The notes under the pieces are model-generated. The model searched no databases. It was not told where the DNA came from and was given only the letters and a program-made list of their open reading frames with translations. From CAYOOT01 sp964405665 (lineage in GTDB: Bacteria; Bdellovibrionota_C; UBA2361; SZUA-149; CAZDWZ01), in contig CAYOOT010000030.1 in the NCBI GenBank assembly GCA_964405665.1, positions 1 to 29,552 on the forward strand: a DNA stretch of 29,552 nt, in the 5' to 3' direction. A program made the translations under genes and the position numbers. Shown here one piece after another: positions 14,760 to 23,452 of the stretch. Position 1 is the first letter of the stretch; every line of letters starts with the position of its first letter.

Positions 14760-16820
14760 ATGTCCTCACAATTAGATTTAGAACAATATGCTGCAAAGAA
14801 AAGAATCTCTGAACTTTCGCGACTTATTGAAAAAGCAAATGAAGAATATTATTTGGAAGATAATCCCAGTATCTCTGATGCCGAATATGATCGATTATTT
14901 AGGGAATTGGAGAGCTTAGAAAAAAAGTATCCTGAGTTGCGACAGAAAAATTCTCCGACAAAAAAAATAGGAGCAAGATTAAAAAAAGAACTGGTTCCCT
15001 TCTCAGAAGTGCAGCATCGGGAACAAATGTTTTCTTTAGCTAACGCCTTGGATACCGAGGAATTTCTGGAATTTGTTGCTCGTGTGGAAAAAGGTCTTGA
15101 TCTGGCGGCGGGGGAAATTGAGTATTTGGCAGAATATAAGTTCGATGGACTCGCTGTGGAGCTTGTTTATCAAGACGGCGAGTTAGAATTGGCTTCTACC
15201 AGAGGGGACGGAATTAGCGGGGAACAAATTACGGCAAATGCTCGGGCAATTAAAAATATTCCCCCAATATTAAAGAAAAGCAAAAATTTACCTGAACAAT
15301 TTGAAATTCGAGGGGAAGTTTTAATGACTAAAGCCGCTTTTGAAAAACTAAATCAAGAACGGATTGAGGAAGATGAAGCAACTTTTGCCAATCCCAGAAA
15401 TGCTGCCGCGGGAAGTTTAAGGCAACTTGACTCAAAAATTACTGCAAAAAGAAAACTTCAGTTTTATGCCTACAACATTATTTCTCAGGATGTTTTGCCG
15501 ATCAATAGTCACCAAGAGGAACTGGAGCTTTTAAGAGATCTTGGTTTTAGTGTGGAAGAAGATTATTGCGTCAGCACTGATTCTAAAGCAATTATCAAGT
15601 TTTACGAAAAATTGTTGGCCACACGAGATGATATACCCTTTGAGATTGATGGTGTGGTAGTAAAAGTTAATTCTTTGGCTTATCAGGAAATTTTAGGCTC
15701 ACGATCAAGGACTCCGCGTTATGCGGTGGCAATTAAATTCCCTGCTCGAGAAGAATTTACAAAGCTCTTGGATATTACAGTGCAAGTGGGAAGAACCGGG
15801 GTGCTTACACCGGTAGCGGAATTGGAGCCGGTTAATGTCGGTGGAGTAGTTGTTAAAAGAGCCACTTTACATAATCAAGATGAAATAGACCGAAAAGATA
15901 TTAGAATTGGGGATACTGTTGTCGTGCGACGTCAAGGAGATGTTATTCCGGCTGTTGTTTCTGTGTTGACGGCAAAAAGAACAGGCAAAGAAAAAAAATT
16001 CAAACTACCCGAGCACTGTCCGGTTTGTAACAGTAAAGCACAAAAAGAAGCGGAAGAAGATGCCGCACTAAGATGTTCTAATCCTCATTGCCCGGCAAAA
16101 CTAATCAATCGTTTAAAACATTTTGTTTCCCGAGCGGCGTTTGATATTGAAAGTTTAGGAACGAAAATGTTGGAGCGTCTTGTAGAGATGGAAAGAATTA
16201 CCAATGTCTCCGATATTTTTACTTTAAATTTTGAGGAACTTGCAGTTCTGGAAAGAATGGGAGAAAAATCGGCAAACAATCTCATCGCTGCAATAGAAAA
16301 AAGTAAAAAAATTAGCTTTTCTAGGTTTATTTATGCTTTGGGAATTAGGCACGTTGGAGAAAGAACTGCCAAAGTTTTAGCCAAAAAAGCTAAAACTTTA
16401 AAGGGCCTAATGGATTTTTCCAAAGAAGAATTGGAACAAATTGAAGATGTGGGAGAAAAAGTTTCTGCTACGATTTTAGAATTTTTTTCCAATCCCGATG
16501 AAATCAAAATCATCAATAGTCTTTTAGCCAATGGAGTGGAAATTATATACACAGAAACTGAAACAGAAGACAGGAGAAGAATTAGCGGAAAATTCAAAGG
16601 AGAATTTGTTGTCTTAACTGGAACTTTAAATACTTATTCCCGGGAAGAAGCCAAAGAATTGATTGAAAAAGAGGGTGGGGAAGTACTGGCTGCTGTTAAT
16701 AAAAAAACTACTTTGGTTGTTGCCGGAGAAAATGCCGGCTCTAAATTGAAAAAAGCGGAACAGTTGGGGATTGGAGTGATTGATGAGGAAGAATTTTTGA
16801 AGAGGTTGGGTAATTTATAA
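14760..16820 (+). CDS. ligA: NAD-dependent DNA ligase
   Basis: The essential replicative ligase, 686 aa, normal length. In order: the Ia domain (SDAEYDRLFRELE near 39-51), the adenylation domain with EYKFDGLAVEL and the nucleotide-accepting Lys127, STRGDGISGE, the EIRGEVLM and FANPRNAAAGSLRQLDSK blocks, and the OB fold (VGRTGVLTPVAELEPV). The Cys4 zinc finger is C420, C423, C439 and C444. Helix-hairpin-helix repeats span about 490-590, and a C-terminal BRCT domain covers about 613-686. ATG at 14760 is only 2 bp after the preceding glycosyltransferase stop, so it is probably co-transcribed with surface-sugar genes, an unusual partnership. The 19-bp hairpin downstream may end the transcript. 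Confidence 0.98.
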   Translation: MSSQLDLEQYAAKKRISELSRLIEKANEEYYLEDNPSISDAEYDRLFRELESLEKKYPELRQKNSPTKKIGARLKKELVPFSEVQHREQMFSLANALDTEEFLEFVARVEKGLDLAAGEIEYLAEYKFDGLAVELVYQDGELELASTRGDGISGEQITANARAIKNIPPILKKSKNLPEQFEIRGEVLMTKAAFEKLNQERIEEDEATFANPRNAAAGSLRQLDSKITAKRKLQFYAYNIISQDVLPINSHQEELELLRDLGFSVEEDYCVSTDSKAIIKFYEKLLATRDDIPFEIDGVVVKVNSLAYQEILGSRSRTPRYAVAIKFPAREEFTKLLDITVQVGRTGVLTPVAELEPVNVGGVVVKRATLHNQDEIDRKDIRIGDTVVVRRQGDVIPAVVSVLTAKRTGKEKKFKLPEHCPVCNSKAQKEAEEDAALRCSNPHCPAKLINRLKHFVSRAAFDIESLGTKMLERLVEMERITNVSDIFTLNFEELAVLERMGEKSANNLIAAIEKSKKISFSRFIYALGIRHVGERTAKVLAKKAKTLKGLMDFSKEELEQIEDVGEKVSATILEFFSNPDEIKIINSLLANGVEIIYTETETEDRRRISGKFKGEFVVLTGTLNTYSREEAKELIEKEGGEVLAAVNKKTTLVVAGENAGSKLKKAEQLGIGVIDEEEFLKRLGNL

Positions 16821-16834
16821 TTGAAGTAACGTAG

Positions 16835-16876
16835 GGGCGGTGTAAACACTAACTTATGTTAGTGTTTACACCGCCC
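16835..16876. terminator. Perfect 19-bp hairpin after ligA
   Basis: GGGCGGTGTAAACACTAAC (16835-16853), loop TTAT, and the exact reverse complement (16858-16876). It lies between the convergent ends of ligA and coaE, so termination is plausible, but there is only a short TTT after it. The sequence CGTAGGGGC at 16830-16838 matches the left edge of the 4646 palindrome, so it may be one of a dispersed family. Confidence 0.6.
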
Positions 16877-16910
16877 GTTTAACCATAGCCTTTGCTAATC
16901 ACTTCATACC

Positions 16911-16942
16911 TGTCGTTGCGAGGGAAGCGAAGCAATCTCGCA
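16911..16942. repeat. REP-like palindromic element
   Basis: A motif of the type TGTCGTTGCGAGGGAAGCGA-AGCAATCTCGCA (with the dash marking a split of continuous sequence). TGCGAG (16917-16922) pairs with CTCGCA (16937-16942), and GTTGC with GCAAT inside. It closely resembles the widespread intergenic repeat GTCATTGCGAGCGAAGCGAA seen in many unrelated bacterial genomes. It lies in the convergent ligA-coaE spacer, where such elements usually sit. Confidence 0.65.
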
Positions 16943-17039
16943 GTGTTGATCCGATTGTTCAGTCTTTACTTTGCACATAACAACAGGATGTTCTATTTTT
17001 GTTTCTGAATTTTCTAATATCTACAGCAATTTTTTTATT

Positions 17040-17654
17040 TTAAGAAACTAACTTCTGATATAATTCTTTTGTTTTTTCTTCCAATTCTTCCAAAGTTCCT
17101 GAATTATCGATAATATAATCAGCTCTACTATTTTTTATTTCAGTACTCAATTGTGATTTCAATCTTTTTTTTGCTTCTTCTTCTGAGATTTTATTACGCT
17201 CTTTAATTCTGGAAATTAGAATATTTTCTGGAGCGGAAACATTAATTACTTTCTTAAAACCCAACTTATCTAATCCCGCTTCAAAAAAAAGTGGACATTC
17301 ATAAATTATTAAAGTTGCAGCACTCTTAATTGCTTTATTAAATTCATTTTGAGCAAGCAGCTGCACTTGCGGATGAATAATTGCTTCTAGTTTTTTTCTT
17401 TTTTCTTGATCATTAAAAATAATTGCAGCAAGAGCCTGGCGATTGATTTCACCTTTGTCGTTTAAAATACTGTGACCAAATTCTTTTATTACTTGATGAT
17501 AAGCAGTTGTATCTTTTTCCAGAGCTGCTTTTGCTAAGAAATCGGCACTAATGACAGAGGCTCCAAATTTTTTTAGAATCTGAGCCACGCTGGATTTTCC
17601 CGAGCCGATGCTTCCAGTTAAGGCGATCACTTGATTATAAATTGATGAAGTCAT
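17040..17654 (-). CDS. coaE: Dephospho-CoA kinase
   Basis: Phosphorylates dephospho-CoA at the 3'-ribose hydroxyl to finish CoA synthesis. From the ATG at 17652-17654 it is 204 aa, normal for the family. The P-loop is GSIGSGKS at 14-21; SADFLAK follows in the substrate region, then IIHPQV, IYECPLFFEAG and the lid segment RIKERNKISEEEAKKRLKSQ (20 residues). Translation could also begin at TTG 17669, five codons earlier; neither start has a good Shine-Dalgarno site. It is monocistronic and convergent with ligA. No polA or coaD neighbour is seen, although coaE often lies near DNA-replication genes. Confidence 0.96.
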   Translation of the reverse strand: MTSSIYNQVIALTGSIGSGKSSVAQILKKFGASVISADFLAKAALEKDTTAYHQVIKEFGHSILNDKGEINRQALAAIIFNDQEKRKKLEAIIHPQVQLLAQNEFNKAIKSAATLIIYECPLFFEAGLDKLGFKKVINVSAPENILISRIKERNKISEEEAKKRLKSQLSTEIKNSRADYIIDNSGTLEELEEKTKELYQKLVS

Positions 17655-17813
17655 ATATTTATACAGCAAAACAATAGCCTATTATGAACTTTCGGTCTTT
17701 AAAAATTATCAGGCAAGCTTTCTTTTATAGATTAAACTATTTATTGCCAAACATTTTTGCTATAAGTTGAGGCTGTTTTTTTAAATATTATACATTATTA
17801 TAATGGTGTTTCT

Positions 17814-18494
17814 ATGATCTTGGCTCCTTTTACTAAAAATTGGTGGAAATCAGCAAAAAAATCGGAAGATGGCTCAGAAGAAGGAGTTGCACTTGATGAA
17901 GAAATTTCGGTTGATGAAAATTTGGAAATTACGGAAGAAACTTTATCCCCACTGGAAGAACATGACTCTGAGATTGAAGAACATCTAGATACTCTAGATC
18001 CCGAACATTCCGATGAAAATCCGGAAGAGGAAGAAGGTTATACTCACGAAGGTGGAGGACACCCGGAACTGGACGATCCGATTGAAGAAGCATATGAGTT
18101 TGAACAAAGAGAGCAACGTAATTTTGAGAAAGAAGAAAGAAACCAACCTTCAAGAAGCAAAATAAGAAATGCCAAAGAGTTTTTTAATACGGAAATGCTT
18201 TACCGTTTTGATATTATGGAAGATAATTTACGCAAACAGCTTGCCGGTAGTTATCGTTTAGAACTTAAAGGTTATCAAGGCGGAATTTGGACGGTGAAGG
18301 TAGGCGATCAATTGGACATTGTTAATAAGAAAGAAGATTCAGAAATAATTTACAGCATGCAGCAAAGGGATTTTGTGCTACTGGTAAATGGACAACTAAA
18401 TCCTCAGCTGGCAATATTTGCCGGAAAAATGAAAATAACCGGCGATTTAAAAAAATCAGTTGAATTTATCGAGTTATTAGCCCCGGCAGAATGA
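17814..18494 (+). CDS. SCP2 sterol-carrier-like domain protein with acidic N-terminal region
   Basis: A 226-aa protein. Residues about 18-118 are a highly acidic, presumably disordered region full of Glu and Asp (LEEHDSEIEEHLDTLDPEHS is an example). Residues about 130-226 match the SCP2 lipid-binding fold: GGIWTVKVGDQLDIV, a YSMQQRDFVLLVNGQLNPQ segment (19 residues) and FAGKMKITGDLKKSVEFIELL, all in the expected order. SCP2 domains bind acyl chains or other lipids. GGTG sits 5 bases before the ATG at 17814. The stop overlaps the lipA start as ATGA, so translation is coupled. The pairing with lipoyl synthase suggests, as inference only, a role in presenting an acyl substrate. The acidic arm is the odd part. 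Confidence 0.8.
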   Translation: MILAPFTKNWWKSAKKSEDGSEEGVALDEEISVDENLEITEETLSPLEEHDSEIEEHLDTLDPEHSDENPEEEEGYTHEGGGHPELDDPIEEAYEFEQREQRNFEKEERNQPSRSKIRNAKEFFNTEMLYRFDIMEDNLRKQLAGSYRLELKGYQGGIWTVKVGDQLDIVNKKEDSEIIYSMQQRDFVLLVNGQLNPQLAIFAGKMKITGDLKKSVEFIELLAPAE

Positions 18495-19420
18495 ATAGTT
18501 TTATGCAGCTTGTAAAACCAAATTGGTTACGAAGGCCTGCCGGAAATGCATCAGAAACTATTGCGCTTAAAAAACTGCTGAGAAAGTCCAAACTAAATAC
18601 TGTTTGCGAAGAAGCTAGATGCCCTAACATCTCTGAATGTTTTAATCGTGGGACTGCCACCTTTATGATTTTAGGAGATGTTTGTACCAGGGGGTGTAGA
18701 TTTTGTGCAGTTAGTACAGGCAAGCCAATTTTTTCCCCAACAAAGTTTAAAGAAGAAGCAAAAAGTGTTGCCACAGCGGCAATTGAGCTTGGTTTAAAGC
18801 ACATTGTTGTCACTTCTGTCGCCCGAGATGATTTAAAAGATGGCGGGGCAAGTGGTTTTGTCGAAACTATTAAAGCTCTTAGAGAAAAAAAACCAGAAGC
18901 AACTGTGGAAGTATTGATTCCAGATTTAAGAGGAAACTTTGATGCTTTGGCTCAAATTGTAGAAGCTGGTCCGGATGTTTTAAATCATAACTTAGAAACT
19001 GTACCTCGACTTTATCGTAAAGTCCGACCGGGAGCAGTCTATGCCAGGTCTCTTGAATTGCTGAAAAAAGCAAAAGAAATTTCCGCTTCTAAAAAAATGC
19101 AGACAAAAACCGGAATTATGCTTGGTTTGGGAGAGGAAAAAGAAGAAGTTGTAGCTTTGATGCAAGATGCTTTTTTACAAAATGTTGATATTTTTACTGC
19201 CGGACAATACATGCAACCTTCCAAAGAACATTTATCTGTTCAGTCCTATCTGCCGTTGGATGAATTTATGGCTTATGAAGTAATTGCAAAAAAAATTGGT
19301 TTTTCTCATGCCTTTATTGGGCCCTTAGTAAGAAGTAGTTATCATGCCGATGAATTTCTATCTAATGAAAGGAGTTCCTTAGCCGTTAAGACAGTAGAAG
19401 ATTCGTTAAGCCAATGTTAA
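18491..19420 (+). CDS. lipA: Lipoyl synthase
   Basis: A radical-SAM enzyme that inserts two sulfurs into protein-bound octanoyl groups to make lipoyl cofactors for pyruvate and 2-oxoglutarate dehydrogenases and the glycine cleavage system. 309 aa, typical length. Seen: the auxiliary-cluster cysteines C39, C44 and C50 (CEEARCPNISEC), the radical-SAM motif C65-x3-C69-x2-C72 (CTRGCRFC), TSVARDDLKDGG, LNHNLETV, MLGLGE, and the C-terminal RSSYHA (281-286) that supplies a serine ligand to the auxiliary cluster. The start overlaps the SCP2 gene by 4 bp (ATGA), and the end overlaps the aminotransferase by 7 bp. lipB is absent from the window. Confidence 0.98.
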   Translation: MNSFMQLVKPNWLRRPAGNASETIALKKLLRKSKLNTVCEEARCPNISECFNRGTATFMILGDVCTRGCRFCAVSTGKPIFSPTKFKEEAKSVATAAIELGLKHIVVTSVARDDLKDGGASGFVETIKALREKKPEATVEVLIPDLRGNFDALAQIVEAGPDVLNHNLETVPRLYRKVRPGAVYARSLELLKKAKEISASKKMQTKTGIMLGLGEEKEEVVALMQDAFLQNVDIFTAGQYMQPSKEHLSVQSYLPLDEFMAYEVIAKKIGFSHAFIGPLVRSSYHADEFLSNERSSLAVKTVEDSLSQC

Positions 19421-20646
19421 ACACAAATATTATTTCTAAGATTGATCATTTGCCAATCATTGCCTTAAATGAGATCGCACAAGCTGTGAATAAAGCTAGA
19501 AGTGAAGGAAGAGACATTATTGATTTTAGTCAGCTTAATCCTAATATTCCACCACCATCGCAAGCTGTGGAAAAATTAGTGCAGAGCAGTTTGCAACCAA
19601 CTAACCATCGCTATTCTTCCTCTCAAGGAATTTCTAAATTAAGAGAAACTTTTTGCAATTGGTACGCCAATCGTTTTGAAGTAGAGCTTAATTTCGATAC
19701 GGAAGTGGTCGTTACATTGGGTACAAAACAAGGAATTTCTCATTTGTTGTTTGGCGCCTTATCCACTGGAGATACTGTTTTATTACCGACTCCTGCTTAT
19801 CCGATTCATCAAGCTTCTGTGATTCTTGCCGGAGCAAAGTTAGTTGATGTTCCTCTGGCCTCAACTGAGGAAGAAGATAGTGTTTGGAAGAATGCAACAG
19901 CATTAACAGAGAAGAGTGAAAGTTTTTTTAAACGTTTGGAACGAGCCTATCAACAAAGCTCGCCCAAGCCTAAACTGATGATTATCAGTTTTCCGCATAA
20001 TCCGACCACAACGGTGGTTACTCTTGGTTTTCTGGAAAGATTAGTGGCCTTTGCTAAGGATTATCGGATTTATTTAATTCATGATTTTGCTTATGCTGAC
20101 TTGGCTTTTGATGGTTTTAAAACTCCCAGCCTTTTGCAGGTAGCTGGCGCAAAAGAAATTTCCGTAGAATTTTATTCATTATCCAAAGGTCTTTGCTTGG
20201 CCGGTTGGAGAATTGGAGTTTGTGCCGGAAATCCTGAACTTGTAGCGGTTTTAAAAAAAGTTAAGAGTTTTCTGGATTATGGTCCATTTCAGCCATTGCA
20301 AATTGGTGCAATTAAAGCATTGGAGTCTTATCAAAGTATTATTTCTGAAACAGTGGAAATTTATAAATCAAGAAGAGATGTTTTAGTTTCCGGACTAAAA
20401 AATCTTTCCTGGCAGATTGAGCCGCCAAAAGGCAGTCTCTTTGTTTGGGCAAAAATTCCTCAAACTTTTCCTCTGCAAAATGCCAAAGAATTTGCTGCAT
20501 TTTTATTGCAACATAATGTGGCAGTTTGTCCGGGAGATGGTTTTGGAGCAGAATATTCTAAGTATATCCGCTTTTCTTTGGTTGTACCAGAAAACAGAAT
20601 TCGTCAAGCAATCGCCAATATTGAACAGGGACTAAGAAATTTATGA
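19414..20646 (+). CDS. Class I/II PLP-dependent aminotransferase
   Basis: A 410-aa fold-type I aminotransferase. Seen: GTKQGISHLL (phosphate-binding start, about 103-112), LPTPAYPIH, FPHNPTTTVV with Asn196, HDFAYADLAFDG with Asp224 and Tyr227, and the PLP Schiff-base Lys258 in FYSLSKGLCLAGWRIG. The C-terminal KYIRFSLVVPENR carries the substrate-carboxylate Arg. It resembles alanine/aspartate-type enzymes (AlaC, aspartate aminotransferase group); exact amino-acid specificity cannot be assigned. The start overlaps lipA by 7 bp and the end overlaps the TPR gene by 4 bp (ATGA), so it is the third member of a tightly packed operon. Confidence 0.93.
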   Translation: MLNTNIISKIDHLPIIALNEIAQAVNKARSEGRDIIDFSQLNPNIPPPSQAVEKLVQSSLQPTNHRYSSSQGISKLRETFCNWYANRFEVELNFDTEVVVTLGTKQGISHLLFGALSTGDTVLLPTPAYPIHQASVILAGAKLVDVPLASTEEEDSVWKNATALTEKSESFFKRLERAYQQSSPKPKLMIISFPHNPTTTVVTLGFLERLVAFAKDYRIYLIHDFAYADLAFDGFKTPSLLQVAGAKEISVEFYSLSKGLCLAGWRIGVCAGNPELVAVLKKVKSFLDYGPFQPLQIGAIKALESYQSIISETVEIYKSRRDVLVSGLKNLSWQIEPPKGSLFVWAKIPQTFPLQNAKEFAAFLLQHNVAVCPGDGFGAEYSKYIRFSLVVPENRIRQAIANIEQGLRNL

Positions 20647-21761
20647 AAAGAAAAATATTCTTTTTGACATTCATATTTTTTGTGAAAAATTCCTTTGCTG
20701 CGGATTGTCCACAGGCAACAAAATTATTAGCGGAAGCGATGCAAAGCAATTTTAATCTTACACAAACCGAAGAAAACTTGAATAAAGTTATCGTCCTTTG
20801 CCCAGAAATGCCTGAAGCATATTATCATTTGGCCACTAACCAAATCGATCAATCAAAGTTGGCCGAGGCCATCAAAAATTTAAAAAAAGCGATAAGTTTA
20901 AAGAATGAAATGATTTTTGAAATCGCTTTGGGAAACGCTTATTTCTTATCCAATAATTTTGAAGAAGCGGAAAAAGCTTATAATGAAGTTTTAGCGGAAG
21001 ACAGTAATTCGATTAAGGCAATGCAAGGACTTAGCGCCGCTTATCTGAAAGAAGACAAAGATGCAGAGGCGGAAGAAATATTAAGAAGAGCAATTCAAGT
21101 TTCTTCTGACGACGCGGCTTTATTTTACAACTTGGGAATAGTTTTGCAAAAAATGGAACGTTTTGACGAAGCCTTTCAAAGTTTTAAAGCAGCAGTGGAG
21201 AGAAAATCCCCTTATCCTGCGGCGCAAATTAATTTAGCACAATTACTTTTTACTGCTGGAAAAACAGAAGAAGCTGAAAAATTATTTCGTCAAGCATCCT
21301 TATATGAACCGAAGAACCCCAATATCTGGTTGGGAATTGCCGCTGCGCTTGAAGCAAAAAAAGACTATAAAATGGCTTTAAGTAATATTGAAAAAGCAAT
21401 CTCACTTGATCCTACATTAATCGAAGCAAAAATAAATCAAGCAATTATTTTAGTTAAACTTGATCGAAAACAAGAAGGACTGGAAAAATTAATTCAACTA
21501 AAACAAATAAATCCGGAAAATTCAAAAGTAATATCTTCTTTGGGTTGGGCTTATTTGGAAGATAAAAAACTAGATTTAGCAGCGGAAAATTTAGAAACTG
21601 CTTTAAGATTAAACCCCAAAGATGCTTTTTCTTACAATAATTTAGGGATTGTGATGCAACTTAAAGGAGAGCACGAAAAAGCCAGGATTTCTTTTGAAAA
21701 GGCCAAAGACTTAAAGCCTAAATTTAAGGAAGTCGAAGTTAATTTAGAGACTTTGAAATAA
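20643..21761 (+). CDS. Exported tetratricopeptide-repeat protein
   Basis: A 372-aa protein with a Sec signal peptide (KRKIFFLTFIFFVKNSFAA, cleavage around residue 19-21). An almost continuous array of about nine TPR units follows, from about 50 to 365, with typical A-x3-Y/F and P-x-x-x-x-A positions (for example LFYNLGIVLQKMERFDEAFQ and YNNLGIVMQLKGEHEKA). It would be a periplasmic protein-protein interaction scaffold. The start overlaps the aminotransferase stop (ATGA), making it the last gene of the SCP2-lipA-aminotransferase-TPR operon. Its end lies 6 bp from the convergent DUF6502 gene, leaving no room for a terminator. A diverged copy of its last 16 codons plus stop is found at 24613-24663. 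Confidence 0.92.
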   Translation: MKRKIFFLTFIFFVKNSFAADCPQATKLLAEAMQSNFNLTQTEENLNKVIVLCPEMPEAYYHLATNQIDQSKLAEAIKNLKKAISLKNEMIFEIALGNAYFLSNNFEEAEKAYNEVLAEDSNSIKAMQGLSAAYLKEDKDAEAEEILRRAIQVSSDDAALFYNLGIVLQKMERFDEAFQSFKAAVERKSPYPAAQINLAQLLFTAGKTEEAEKLFRQASLYEPKNPNIWLGIAAALEAKKDYKMALSNIEKAISLDPTLIEAKINQAIILVKLDRKQEGLEKLIQLKQINPENSKVISSLGWAYLEDKKLDLAAENLETALRLNPKDAFSYNNLGIVMQLKGEHEKARISFEKAKDLKPKFKEVEVNLETLK

Positions 21762-21767
21762 AGTATT

Positions 21768-22586
21768 TCAGGAGCTCTTAATTTCTTTCTTTACCTCTTC
21801 AGTTAAGCTGTAAGTTCCAAGCACGGCCCTAATGCTTGCTTCGTCGGGGTATTTAGATTTTATTGTCGGGTTAATATCTCGATCGAATTGCGATAGATAT
21901 TCCCTGATTTGTTGATGAAAATCTGCACCTTTTTGCAGAAACCAGGAACGTATTTCATCGCCAAAACATACTGGGATATTGTCATATTCAGTCTTGATAT
22001 GCAGATTATTTTCTTTCGCTGCAGAAAAAATATTTTCACTAACAGCCTTGTGTAAATATTCAGAATCTTCAGCAAGCAAGCGCAGTGATTCTTTAAGATT
22101 TTGTTGAGGTTGATATGCGGGCTTGATCAGTTGTATTCCCGCTTCAGTGTTTTTAGCGATACCGGCACGATCTAATTCAAACAATACAGTGTAGGGATTT
22201 AGATCTGTGCTTACTTTGGAGACAAGTTTAACAAAATCACCTTGACGATTTTTAAATGAAAGAATTCGAGGTTTCCCCGATCGATCGCAAAATTTTTTAT
22301 TGTTTTGCCACAATCCAATTATCTTGGTGATAAAATCTATTTCAAAATTAACAGAGGGGCTTTTGTTACAAAGTCTCTTGATGTCTTTTCTTTGAATACC
22401 TGTAATCACACTAAGTTTGCTTATTGTAATAGTTTGATCAAGCTGCAGCATTTCTTTTTCAGCAAGTTCCACAAAAGCTTGTTTTGCCATTTCTTCAAAT
22501 TCTCTAAACTTTAGGGAATGACGGATTGCAAACCAAACTATTGGTTTAAGCAATCTAATAAATGGAGTTTTAATTATCTCGAGCAT
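21768..22586 (-). CDS. DUF6502 family protein
   Basis: A 272-aa cytoplasmic protein whose N-terminal third matches the DUF6502 pattern: IRLLKPIVWFAIRHSLKFRE (20 residues), FEEMAKQAFVELAE, and then ISKLSVITGIQRKDIKRLC, which resembles a helix-turn-helix. The rest is helical with no catalytic motif that I recognise. Family function is not established; a DNA- or RNA-binding regulator is plausible from the HTH-like segment. The start ATG at 22586 is the first available. It is convergent and almost touching the TPR gene. Confidence 0.75.
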   Translation of the reverse strand: MLEIIKTPFIRLLKPIVWFAIRHSLKFREFEEMAKQAFVELAEKEMLQLDQTITISKLSVITGIQRKDIKRLCNKSPSVNFEIDFITKIIGLWQNNKKFCDRSGKPRILSFKNRQGDFVKLVSKVSTDLNPYTVLFELDRAGIAKNTEAGIQLIKPAYQPQQNLKESLRLLAEDSEYLHKAVSENIFSAAKENNLHIKTEYDNIPVCFGDEIRSWFLQKGADFHQQIREYLSQFDRDINPTIKSKYPDEASIRAVLGTYSLTEEVKKEIKSS

Positions 22587-22621
22587 TTGGTTTATCTTTT
22601 ACGAAATTTACTAATTATAAT

Positions 22622-23374
22622 TTAGTTGTTTTGGTCATATTTCTTTTTAGCCAGGGTATTAAGCTGTGTAAATAAAGGTATTTCGCCTTCCAGACCAATA
22701 GGACCAATGATTCTGTATACGCAAAAATCTTCATTGTTTTGAAAATTAAATTGCAGTTCGCCAATACCAGGACCGCTAGTGCCAGTTTTGCCTGTGGATA
22801 AATATTTCCATGGATCGTTTTTATCGCAACCTCTGTGTTCTAATTGGAAAAACAAGTTGTTTATTGGAATACCATCAGATTTTATTTCTGTTTCAATTGT
22901 GCAGATAAATCCTTCAGGTAGGGCAGAGGTTTGTTTGATTGTTTTCGAATTTAAAAAAGCTGGCGCACATTCTCTAGTAATTTTAGCGAGAAGAGTAATT
23001 TTAAGTAAGGAGGCAACGCCAGTAGTAGTATCAGCGACAATTGAAAAGTCTAGATAATTAGGATTTGCTGGTACGTCATTTAAAGTAACATCTCCAGTTT
23101 TGCCGTTTGGTAAAGTTATTTCAAAAGTTGCGTCTCCACCGGGAAAATCTGTCTGAAGTTCAAAAGCTCCAGCTTCATTAGTTTGAACATTATTATCAGT
23201 ATTGAGTAGAGCAATCTCTGCAGATTGGATAGCTTCACCACTTGGGGAAACAAGGATACCGGAGAAATTGACTCTTGCGGTAGTAGTGTCACCAATTCCG
23301 GTGCCAGAAGATCCACCACCACAGCTACTAAAAAATGGGCTACAAAAGAAAATTATAAAAATTATTTTTTTCAT
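22622..23374 (-). CDS. Lipoprotein with carboxypeptidase-regulatory-like (CnaB/Ig) fold
   Basis: The likely start is ATG at 23372-23374, with GAGGA just upstream, giving about 250 aa. An earlier in-frame ATG at 23404 would add ten residues ahead of the signal. The signal peptide MKKIIFIIFFCSPFFSSC ends in a lipobox with Cys18, followed by a Gly/Ser-rich spacer. About 30-115 form a beta-sandwich of the carboxypeptidase-regulatory type: VNFSGILVSPSGEAIQSAEI and TNEAGAFELQTDFPGGDATF. The C-terminal half has several Cys (REC, FIC, RGC, FCVY) that may form disulfides, fitting the periplasmic or surface location. Its function is unknown. It is divergent from the next small lipoprotein across about 78 bp. 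Confidence 0.8.
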   Translation of the reverse strand: MKKIIFIIFFCSPFFSSCGGGSSGTGIGDTTTARVNFSGILVSPSGEAIQSAEIALLNTDNNVQTNEAGAFELQTDFPGGDATFEITLPNGKTGDVTLNDVPANPNYLDFSIVADTTTGVASLLKITLLAKITRECAPAFLNSKTIKQTSALPEGFICTIETEIKSDGIPINNLFFQLEHRGCDKNDPWKYLSTGKTGTSGPGIGELQFNFQNNEDFCVYRIIGPIGLEGEIPLFTQLNTLAKKKYDQNN

Positions 23375-23452
23375 GCTTCCTCTGGTGGACATATTACCCA
23401 CCATATGTTAATTAGTCAAGGTAGTATTAATTTACTTCTTAAGGGAATTATG

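Noticed and set aside
17799..17804. TATAAT just before the SCP2-domain gene as its -10 box
   Set aside because: It would give almost no leader before the ATG, and no -35 box is present at the right distance.
23225..23449. N-terminal extension of the 23453 lipoprotein
   Set aside because: It runs antisense through the signal peptide of the divergent lipoprotein gene. The lipobox and Shine-Dalgarno site place the start at 23450-23453.
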